Shown: positions 57,381 through 64,000 of the stretch, in pieces
Position numbering within the stretch: the first letter of the stretch is position 1
Layout: the number at the start of each line of letters is the position of its first letter
Assembly: GCA_965263325.1 (NCBI GenBank)
Contig: CBDHGY010000002.1
Location: 2,790,001-2,854,000, forward strand
DNA length: 64,000 bases
Origin: CBDHGY01 sp965263325
GTDB lineage: Bacteria > Pseudomonadota > Alphaproteobacteria > Caulobacterales > Hyphomonadaceae
Direction: 5' to 3'
The notes under the pieces: model-generated
Seen by the model: the letters and a program-made list of their open reading frames with translations, nothing else
What the model was told of the DNA's origin: nothing
The model's database searches: none
Program-made: the position numbers and the translations under genes

Positions 57381-59153
57381 ATGACCACTGCAGCGAAGAC
57401 AAAGCCGAAAGCCGAAACCATGACCGGTGCGGATATTGTCATTCGCGCGCTCAAAGAGCAGGGGGTCGATACGATGTTCGGTTATCCGGGCGGTGCAGTG
57501 CTTCCAATCTATGATGCGCTTTATGGCGACAATGATATCCGCCACATTCTTGTTCGCCACGAGCAGGGCGCGGGCCATGCAGCAGAAGGTTATGCGCGCT
57601 CTACGGGTAAGCCTGGCGTATGCCTCGTGACCTCGGGCCCCGGCGCGACGAATATGGTGACACCAATTGCTGATGCGATGATGGATTCTATTCCGATGGT
57701 CGTGATCACAGGTCAGGTACCAACCCACTTGATTGGGACAGATGCCTTTCAGGAGTGTGATACGGTGGGCATTACGCGAAGCTGCGCTAAACACAACTAC
57801 CTTGTTACCGATGTCGAAGACCTCGCACGAACGATCCATGAGGCGTTTCTGATTGCAACCTCTGGGCGCCCCGGTCCGGTTGTGATCGATATTCCGAAAG
57901 ATGTTCAATTTGCGTCCGGCAGTTACGCAGGTGCCGAGGGCATCGAGAAACGCACCTATCGCCCACGCACGGATCCAAAGCCCGAACGAATTGACCAGGC
58001 GGTTGATCTCATCATGAAAGCGCGCAAGCCAGTTCTTTATACAGGCGGCGGTGTGATTAATTCCGGTCCGGAAGCGTCCGTCTTGCTTCGTAAACTTCAG
58101 GCCAAAACTGGTATTCCTGTCACCTCGACCTTAATGGGGCTCGGCGCGTTTCCAGCAAGCCATGAAGACTGGCTCGGAATGGTTGGTATGCATGGCTCAT
58201 ATGAGGCGAACCACGCAATGCATGATTGTGATCTGATGATCTGTGTTGGTGCGCGGTTCGATGACCGCGTGACCGGCAGGATTGATGCGTTCTCGCCGGG
58301 ATCAAAAAAGATCCACATCGATATTGACCCAAGCTCGATCAACAAAGTGATCCGTGTGGACGTACCGATTGTGGCAGATTGCGCAAAGGCGTTGGACGCA
58401 ATCCTGGTCGCACTTGAAAAGCGCAAGGGCAAACAACCGTCGCTTGCGTCCTGGAAGGGCGAGATCGACAATTGGCGTGACCGCGATTGCTTTGCGTACG
58501 CACCAAATAACGATGGCATCCGCCCACAATATGCGGTTGAACGTCTTTATGAGCTGACCAAGGATCGCGAGACCTATATAACGACAGAAGTCGGTCAACA
58601 TCAGATGTGGGCGGCGCAGTACTATCATTTTGAGGAACCTAATCGCTGGATGACCAGCGGTGGCCTCGGCACCATGGGCTATGGATTGCCAGCAGCTGTG
58701 GGTGTGCAAACGGCGCATCCGGAGGCACTTGTAATCGACATTGCCGGCGAGGCCTCGATCCAGATGGTAATGCAGGAGTTTTCAACCGCCGTGCAGCATC
58801 GCTTGCCGATCAAGGCTTTCATTCTGAACAATGAATGGATGGGCATGGTGCGACAGTGGCAGGAGTTGCTCCATGGTGAGCGCTATTCGCACTCTTATAG
58901 TGAGAGCTTGCCCGACTTTGTGAAACTTGCTGAGGCTTATGGGGGGCTGGGCATCCATTGCGATGATCCGGCCGAGCTAGACGCCAAGATTCAAGAGATG
59001 ATCGATTATGATGGTCCCGTGATATTCGATTGCCGCGTTACGAAGAATGAGAATTGCTTGCCAATGATCCCGTCAGGCGCTGCGCACAACGAGATGATCC
59101 TGGGAGAAATCACAGGCGATGAAATTGGGGAAGATGGGCGTAAAATGGTGTGA
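57381..59153 (+). CDS. ilvB: Acetolactate synthase, large subunit
   Basis: The catalytic subunit that makes acetolactate or acetohydroxybutyrate in valine/isoleucine synthesis. The 590-residue chain has the TPP glutamate in RHEQGAGHAAEGYAR near residue 61, FAD-region and the C-terminal TPP/Mg site (IAGEASIQMVMQE and LNNEWMGMVRQWQ). It is preceded by a leader-peptide attenuator. Its partner ilvN is not next in line but after an unknown gene. Confidence 0.97.
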   Translation: MTTAAKTKPKAETMTGADIVIRALKEQGVDTMFGYPGGAVLPIYDALYGDNDIRHILVRHEQGAGHAAEGYARSTGKPGVCLVTSGPGATNMVTPIADAMMDSIPMVVITGQVPTHLIGTDAFQECDTVGITRSCAKHNYLVTDVEDLARTIHEAFLIATSGRPGPVVIDIPKDVQFASGSYAGAEGIEKRTYRPRTDPKPERIDQAVDLIMKARKPVLYTGGGVINSGPEASVLLRKLQAKTGIPVTSTLMGLGAFPASHEDWLGMVGMHGSYEANHAMHDCDLMICVGARFDDRVTGRIDAFSPGSKKIHIDIDPSSINKVIRVDVPIVADCAKALDAILVALEKRKGKQPSLASWKGEIDNWRDRDCFAYAPNNDGIRPQYAVERLYELTKDRETYITTEVGQHQMWAAQYYHFEEPNRWMTSGGLGTMGYGLPAAVGVQTAHPEALVIDIAGEASIQMVMQEFSTAVQHRLPIKAFILNNEWMGMVRQWQELLHGERYSHSYSESLPDFVKLAEAYGGLGIHCDDPAELDAKIQEMIDYDGPVIFDCRVTKNENCLPMIPSGAAHNEMILGEITGDEIGEDGRKMV

Positions 59154-59199
59154 TATGGGGGAAGCACCACCATTCAGACGCGCGTAGGGAGAGTAACCC

Positions 59200-59919
59200 A
59201 TGGATATCAATGAAATATTGGGGCTGGTCAGTGAAAATGTGGACGTCTTGGTTGCTGTCGGGTCTGCACTTGTGGCGCTCGTCGGTGCAATTGCCGCGCG
59301 CCGGGAAACGCGCAAACAAAGGCAAATTCAGGTCGAGCGTCTGCGACAGGAAATTGATGGCGCAAGCCTGGCTTGGGGCAACCGGGCAATCGATGTGCTA
59401 AATAGATCGGCCATGCTTGCCAGGACGCGGGAGCTTCACCAGAACGATAATTCGTTTAAAGGGGCGCAGTTCAACATGGCGGTTGGGCTATCCACCATTG
59501 TTGATCAGGGGCGCATGTTTTTTCCAAATGTCGCACCTGATGCAAAGGGCGCAGAGAAAGAAGGCGCGTTTCGCGGATTTCGTCCACCTATTCTCGATGC
59601 GATTATGTTTGCTTATTACGAAGTACAAGCGCTGAGTCGTCAGGGCGGACCGACCGGAGACAATAGCGCAGAGTTCATCGAAGATTGTCGGCGCCTCGTC
59701 GTCTCTGAGCTGCAAGCGCATCTCGATCCGCGCCGGCGCGACGAAATCCTTGATCGCTATGACGATCAGCGCGAGGAACATCGCAGCGACGCGTTAAAGC
59801 GGTCAAACAATCTAAAAGCGTCGCTTGCAGCGCGCCGCCCGGAAATCAAGATTGATGGCCATCGTGCAACGACCGCGGCCGCCGCCACAAACATTCCTGC
59901 ACCGGAGACCCTTCAATGA
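59200..59919 (+). CDS. Membrane protein of unknown function between ilvB and ilvN
   Basis: A 239-residue protein with one N-terminal membrane helix (DVLVAVGSALVALVGAIAA) followed by a basic segment (RRETRKQRQIQVERLRQE), so the bulk is cytoplasmic. The rest is mainly helical and charged, with a C-terminal Ala/Thr-rich tail. GGGAGAG lies before the ATG, and its stop overlaps the ilvN start (ATGA), coupling it to ilvN. I do not recognise a family. Its place inside the operon suggests a link with the synthase, but this is inference. Confidence 0.72.
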   Translation: MDINEILGLVSENVDVLVAVGSALVALVGAIAARRETRKQRQIQVERLRQEIDGASLAWGNRAIDVLNRSAMLARTRELHQNDNSFKGAQFNMAVGLSTIVDQGRMFFPNVAPDAKGAEKEGAFRGFRPPILDAIMFAYYEVQALSRQGGPTGDNSAEFIEDCRRLVVSELQAHLDPRRRDEILDRYDDQREEHRSDALKRSNNLKASLAARRPEIKIDGHRATTAAAATNIPAPETLQ

Positions 59920-60461
59920 GCGAAGCGCCAGCATCAGCTTACGATATGACGCACGAAGACTCGCCCATAGAACGGCGGACTATTGCGGTTATGGTCGACA
60001 ATGAGCCGGGCGTGCTGGCCCGCGTTGTTGGACTTTTCTCAGCGCGCGGCTTTAACATTGAGAGCCTGACCGTTGCTGAAGTGGACGAGAACCGAAATCG
60101 TTCCCGTATCACCATCGTTACCAACGGCACACCGGAATTGCTGGAGCAAATCGAGGCGCAGCTCTTGCGGCTGGTGCCGGTTGATAAAGTCGTTGATATC
60201 ACAAAATCGAAACGCGGTGTTGAGCGTGAGCTCGCACTTGTGAAGGTCGCGGGCACCGGTGACAAACGTGTTGAAGCATTGCGCATCGCCGAAATATTCC
60301 GCGCGTCTGTTATCGACACAACGAATGAGAGTTTTGTGTTTGAGCTTACCGGCGCATCGGAAAAAATTACGCAGTTCGTTGAACTGATGAAGCCGCTTGG
60401 TCTCGTTGAAATCAGTCGCACCGGCGTTCTTTCCATCAAGCGCGGAAAAGAGCGTGGATAA
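59916..60461 (+). CDS. ilvN: Acetolactate synthase, small (regulatory) subunit
   Basis: The 181-residue regulatory subunit binds valine for feedback control of ilvB. Its ACT domain begins IAVMVDNEPGVLARVVGLFSARGFN, and the C-terminal half (VEALRIAEIFRASVIDT) is the usual extra domain. It overlaps the unknown membrane protein gene by four bases. Confidence 0.96.
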   Translation: MSEAPASAYDMTHEDSPIERRTIAVMVDNEPGVLARVVGLFSARGFNIESLTVAEVDENRNRSRITIVTNGTPELLEQIEAQLLRLVPVDKVVDITKSKRGVERELALVKVAGTGDKRVEALRIAEIFRASVIDTTNESFVFELTGASEKITQFVELMKPLGLVEISRTGVLSIKRGKERG

Positions 60462-60504
60462 CAATATTCTCAGAACTCAAGATTTTTAGGGAGCTTCCTC
60501 AAAT

Positions 60505-61523
60505 ATGAACATCTACTACGAAAAAGACGCAGATCTTTCTCTCATCCAATCAAAGAAAGTCGCCGTGATCGGTTATGGCTCACAGGGGCATGCGCATGTC
60601 CTGAATGCGCGTGACAGCGGCGTGAAGGAAATCGTTGTCGGCCTTCAGGGAAGCTCGTCCTCGCGCGCAAAGTGCGCCGCTGAAAACCTTAATGTGATGA
60701 CGCCGGGTGAAGCAACGAAGTGGGCAGATGTTGTGATGATCCTTGTGCCGGATGAGAAGCAATCTGTTCTTTGGGCTAATGAAATCGAGCCACATGTCCG
60801 CGCGGGCCAGCACATTATGTTCGGACACGGATTTAACATTCATTATAACCTAATTCGACCAAGCGTAGATGTTGATGTTTCACTGTCAGCGCCGAAAGGC
60901 CCTGGTCACACATTGCGTGATCAGTATCAGCGCGGTTTTGGCTTGCCGGGTCTTGTTGCGATCCATCAGGATGCATCCGGCACAGCGAAAGACGTTGCGC
61001 TGTCTTACTCAAAAGCGATCGGCAACACGCGCGCCGGCGTTATTGAAACAAGCTTAAAGAAGAGACTGAGACCGACCTGTTCGGCGAGCAGGCGGTTCTT
61101 TGTGGCGGTATCGTTGAACTCATCAAGGCGGGCTACGAAACGCTTGTCGAAGCAGGATACGCGCCGGAAATGGCGTACTTCGAGTGCCTTCACGAGACAA
61201 AGCTAATCGTTGATCTCATCTATGAAGGCGGTATCGCCAATATGAACTATTCCATCTCGAACACGGCAGAGTATGGCGAGTATGTATCCGGGCCGCGCGT
61301 GGTGACTGATGAAACCAAAGCGGAAATGAAGCGCGTTCTTGAGGATATCCAGAACGGCACATTTGCGCGTAATTGGATGCTGGAAAACCAGGTTGGCGCG
61401 CCGGGCTTCCATGCAATGCGTAGCAAAATGAATGATCACCCGATTGAAGAAGTGGGAGAGAAGCTGCGCGGTATGATGCATTGGGCTCAGAATGACCGCC
61501 TTGTGGACAAGGCGCGGAACTAA
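60505..61523 (+). pseudogene. ilvC: Ketol-acid reductoisomerase, one-base frameshift
   Basis: IlvC converts acetolactate to dihydroxyisovalerate. The first 186 codons carry the NAD(P) motif GYGSQGHAHVLNARDSG and SAPKGPGHTLRDQYQ; then the frame breaks near 61054, where two T stand where three are expected (AGCTTAAAG in place of AGCTTTAAAG). From there the next frame continues with ETDLFGEQAVLCGG, EMAYFECLHETKLIVDLIYEGG and DHPIEEVGEKLR to 61523. With one T added the gene would encode 339 residues, the normal class I length. A sequencing error is likely, since losing ilvC would abolish branched-chain synthesis while ilvB and ilvN look intact. Confidence 0.9.
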
Positions 61524-61525
61524 TC

Positions 61526-62362
61526 ATGACAAATCCGTCCGGCCGCATCTGGTTTCCCGGAAACCCTTGGCCGGGCGGGCATGCCCTTGAAGAAATGAAC
61601 CTATGGGGCACGCTTGTTGATCCGGGGTATGCTCCAGCGAAGCAGTGTCTTTACCTGCATCTATTTATCCGCTCGACCAATTATTATGACGAAACGCCCG
61701 AAGTAGAACTTGAGGCGATGCACGACGCGGAAGAGCGTTTGTATAAACAAGGAAAATCAATCGATGATTGGCGCGCCGTTGGCGTGTGGAGCAACTATCA
61801 TCGCTGTCATATCGATACGAACGAACCTTATGTGCTTGCGACAGAAGACAAACCGTTTTCGCTGGAGGATCTTGACGGGTTCCGTTGGCAACCAGATCAG
61901 GTGGATGATCCAGAAAACAATCAGGACATTATGTTCGATGATCAAGCATTCCACTGCTACATTCTCGGTCATGATGCTGTGGGGTGCCACGACATAAAGT
62001 TTGCGCGCTGCGATGGGCAAACTGCAAACATTTTCGATATTGATTGGCGCGGGCGCGTCGCGAAGGCCTATGTTGGCGATTACGCTTATCGCCACAAGTT
62101 CAAACTGGAAATGCGCAGCGTTCCCTTTGCTGGGTTTCAAAGTCGCCATCATGCGGAATATTTGCAAAACCTTCCGAAGCACATGCATCAAAAAGACGAA
62201 AACGGGCATGTTATCAAACACGGATGGTATGATCATACGCTTGATAGGTCGCTGGATGAGCGCGAGGCTCAACTTCGCCAATGCGTGGAAGTGCTTACAA
62301 ACATTCCTACGGATGATCTCAACTTCGTTGCAGAAAAATACGCAGATTGGCTGAAGTTCTAA
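61526..62362 (+). CDS. Conserved-looking protein of unknown function
   Basis: A 278-residue cytosolic protein, His- and Trp-rich, with no domain I can name. It begins 2 bases after ilvC on the same strand, so it is probably the last gene of the ilv transcript. Segments such as HCYILGHDAVGCHDIKFARC look conserved. Function unassigned. Confidence 0.65.
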   Translation: MTNPSGRIWFPGNPWPGGHALEEMNLWGTLVDPGYAPAKQCLYLHLFIRSTNYYDETPEVELEAMHDAEERLYKQGKSIDDWRAVGVWSNYHRCHIDTNEPYVLATEDKPFSLEDLDGFRWQPDQVDDPENNQDIMFDDQAFHCYILGHDAVGCHDIKFARCDGQTANIFDIDWRGRVAKAYVGDYAYRHKFKLEMRSVPFAGFQSRHHAEYLQNLPKHMHQKDENGHVIKHGWYDHTLDRSLDEREAQLRQCVEVLTNIPTDDLNFVAEKYADWLKF

Positions 62363-62365
62363 GCC

Positions 62366-63037
62366 TTATTCAAACGCTCCATCCACCATCACATTCAAAT
62401 CTACCTCGCCTTCAATACCGGAAACACGGCCGCGGTGAGAGTATTGCCAGATGGTCCAATCGCGGCCGTCCGGTAATGCGGGATATTTCTGGATGTCCCT
62501 GATCCAGATGGGGTTGGCTGGAAACGCCTGTTGAAGCCAATCGCTGTAAAAACTGTTTGTTGTATAAAGGATCGGGTCCTTTCCATAATGTCGGCGGAGC
62601 TTTGAGATCATAACGGAGATCTCAGCCCGAACCTCTTCGACGGGTTGATCCAAGCCGCAATTTTGCGCGTGTTCAAGATCTATGACGGGCGGCAAGGCGC
62701 TCGCATCGATAGGGACAATATCGATGAAATGTTCGGCCTGAGCGCCGCCCGGTTTGCAAGCAAGATAGTAGTGGTAAGCGCCGACGCGGAGCCCCGCATC
62801 TTTCGCGCCTTTCCAATTGCTTTGCCCACGCGGATCGATCCAGTCTGTCCCTTCGGTGGCTTTGACGAAGGCAAAATAAATCCCCGCCTCTGCAACATCG
62901 TCCCATTCGATGCGGCCCTGATGATGAGAGACATCAATTCCCTGTAGGGTAAAATCTTCCGGGTTCTGCGAAGGCGCAATTTCTGGCGCGCTGCAGGCGG
63001 CGAGCATGAAGGAGAAGATAAAGAATACGTGTCTCAC
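62366..63037 (-). CDS. GH25 family lysozyme-like lipoprotein
   Basis: A 224-residue glycoside hydrolase family 25 protein, which cleaves the peptidoglycan sugar backbone. Family motifs are GIDVSHHQGRIEWDD near residue 34 (Asp), FVKATEGTDWIDPRG, and the DxE active site in VIDLEHAQNC. The N-terminus is a signal with lipobox (FMLAAC). GTG at 63037 is chosen because the lipobox then sits at the normal distance; a longer frame to 63193 lacks a membrane-type start. Peptidoglycan remodelling is the likely role. Confidence 0.88.
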   Translation of the reverse strand: MRHVFFIFSFMLAACSAPEIAPSQNPEDFTLQGIDVSHHQGRIEWDDVAEAGIYFAFVKATEGTDWIDPRGQSNWKGAKDAGLRVGAYHYYLACKPGGAQAEHFIDIVPIDASALPPVIDLEHAQNCGLDQPVEEVRAEISVMISKLRRHYGKDPILYTTNSFYSDWLQQAFPANPIWIRDIQKYPALPDGRDWTIWQYSHRGRVSGIEGEVDLNVMVDGAFE

Positions 63038-63075
63038 AATTGGTATCGTGCCGCGCCGTGATGGCGAGAACAAGG

Positions 63076-63984
63076 CTATTCCGGGATATCGCTTGCAGGC
63101 ATTCCGGTTTCCCGCCGTGTTCGAAACTTCGTCTCCAGCGCGATCAGCAAACAAGCACCTATGATCAGCGCTGCGCCTAGCCAGAGTTGCCAACCTGGCG
63201 TTTCGTCGAAAATCAAAAAACCAAACAGGCTTGCCCAGATAAGCGCAGTGTACTCCAGCGGCGCGAGTTTCTGCGCTTCAGCGCGCGCATAGCCAGTTGT
63301 CATAAGCCACCAAACAAACACGCCGGCCGCCGCCAACCCAATATAGATAGGCATATCAACAATCGCTGGAACCGGGTCGGTGGCGATCAGATAGGGCAAC
63401 AGATACAGCGCCGGAAACACATTGGTGAACATCACGATGGTGAAAGTATCTTCCTTGCGTGTGCGAAGCCGCATCAAGACCAGCGTGAGCGCGTAGAACA
63501 GAGCGGCAAGAAGGCACACAATCACGCCAGCTAACCGGTTAGCATCTTCAGGCGCGCCTTCGGTTGAGCCAGTGGCTGCGAGCACAGCGCCGCCAAAACC
63601 GAGCGCCGCTGCTCCAACTGCAACTCCGCTCAGGCGTTCACCCAAAACAAGCCAGGCGATGGGTGCAATCATCAATGCGGACGTAAAGCCAATCACTGTT
63701 GCTTCGGCGAGTGCAAGCTGCGTCAGGGACCAAAAGAAAGTCAAAACTGACCCGGTCTGGATCAATCCACGCAACGCATGAAACCGGATGGCTTCCCATT
63801 TTGGGACAGGTTTGCCGAGCCAAAAATAAATTCCGACAAGACATATCCCTGCGATGACGAATCTCCACGCCATCAGCGTGAATACATCCATATCGTCTGC
63901 TAAATATTTGACGGCAGCATCGATGCCTGCCCCAGAAAACACGGCGAAAGCAACGATAAGAAGGGTAGGAGGGTGCTCTCGCAT
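63076..63984 (-). CDS. EamA/DMT family transporter
   Basis: A 302-residue drug/metabolite exporter with ten predicted membrane helices in two EamA repeats; the second repeat includes PLEYTALIWASLFGFLIF. Such proteins export amino acids, nucleosides or drugs; the substrate is unknown. Position near the window edge is complete, start at ATG 63984. Confidence 0.9.
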   Translation of the reverse strand: MREHPPTLLIVAFAVFSGAGIDAAVKYLADDMDVFTLMAWRFVIAGICLVGIYFWLGKPVPKWEAIRFHALRGLIQTGSVLTFFWSLTQLALAEATVIGFTSALMIAPIAWLVLGERLSGVAVGAAALGFGGAVLAATGSTEGAPEDANRLAGVIVCLLAALFYALTLVLMRLRTRKEDTFTIVMFTNVFPALYLLPYLIATDPVPAIVDMPIYIGLAAAGVFVWWLMTTGYARAEAQKLAPLEYTALIWASLFGFLIFDETPGWQLWLGAALIIGACLLIALETKFRTRRETGMPASDIPE

Positions 63985-64000
63985 GTCGTTCCCAATTCTT

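Noticed and set aside
59150..59401. 83-codon frame starting at the end of ilvB
   Set aside because: It lies in another frame of the better supported 239-residue gene, which has a ribosome site and a coupled stop.

Overview
The window is a dense, mostly housekeeping stretch of an alphaproteobacterial chromosome of intermediate G+C. The alphaproteobacterial assignment rests on four things: a circularly permuted two-piece tmRNA gene with tag ANDNFAEGELLAA, an SspB of the alpha type, a NadQ/NrtR-like NAD regulator, and families largely confined to alphaproteobacteria (TIGR02301, DUF4169). Many small lipoproteins and single-copy envelope genes would suit a marine Hyphomonadaceae/Caulobacterales-type bacterium, but that is inference. 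No rRNA, tRNA, prophage, CRISPR array or insertion sequence was seen.

Layout. 0-5 kb: isoprenoid genes (3' end of ispA, dxs), then three tandem paralogous lipoprotein/exported genes. 4.8-10 kb: an acyl-CoA synthetase-DUF938-SDR operon, a Tat/lipobox amidase and a Cu/Zn superoxide dismutase whose ribosome site lies in a terminator-like hairpin. 10-19.6 kb: small envelope proteins, a 41-residue Lys/Arg-rich protein, a small ribbon-helix-helix protein, a FabH-type synthase, two overlapping tiny membrane proteins, and an HD hydrolase coupled to a NadQ-like regulator. 20-25.4 kb: tag and ygfZ, each with a one-base frameshift, then bioY; a GIY-YIG gene bracketed by two 78-bp palindromic repeats; an AT-rich gene broken by one stop codon; pyrC. 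25.5-31.6 kb: a domain-swapped RibD, a 2-hydroxyacid dehydrogenase, two very acidic exported proteins, two NAD-binding proteins and small exported proteins. 31.6-34.4 kb: a DUF4169 cluster and fumC, with a CcdAB-type toxin-antitoxin pair lodged between them whose antitoxin carries an extra XRE domain. 34.4-42 kb: a RusA-like nuclease, TauD dioxygenase, HxlR-YceI/MAPEG divergon, thioesterases around a serine hydrolase, sspB, a pseudouridine synthase, DUF1428 and ssrA. 42-54.7 kb: two TadG/vWA proteins, thyA, aqpZ, a VUT transporter, folA, an SMP-30 protein, Mrp, hflKC and a DegP/Q protease. 54.7-64 kb: serB, miaA, and the branched-chain operon ilvB-unknown-ilvN-ilvC behind a classical leader-peptide attenuator, then a GH25 lysozyme and an EamA exporter.

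The genes work together in several evident sets: isoprenoid precursors; thymidylate/folate (thyA, folA); membrane protein quality control (hflK, hflC, the Deg protease); trans-translation and adaptor proteolysis (ssrA, sspB); and valine/isoleucine/leucine synthesis (ilvB, ilvN, ilvC). Three genes (tag, ygfZ, ilvC) each regain their normal length if one base is added or removed. Because ilvC is a core gene, residual sequencing indels are at least as likely as real mutation. The most novel-looking items are the XRE-CcdA/CcdB module, the GIY-YIG gene between paired palindromes, the RibD with reversed domain order, and the unknown membrane protein translationally coupled between ilvB and ilvN.
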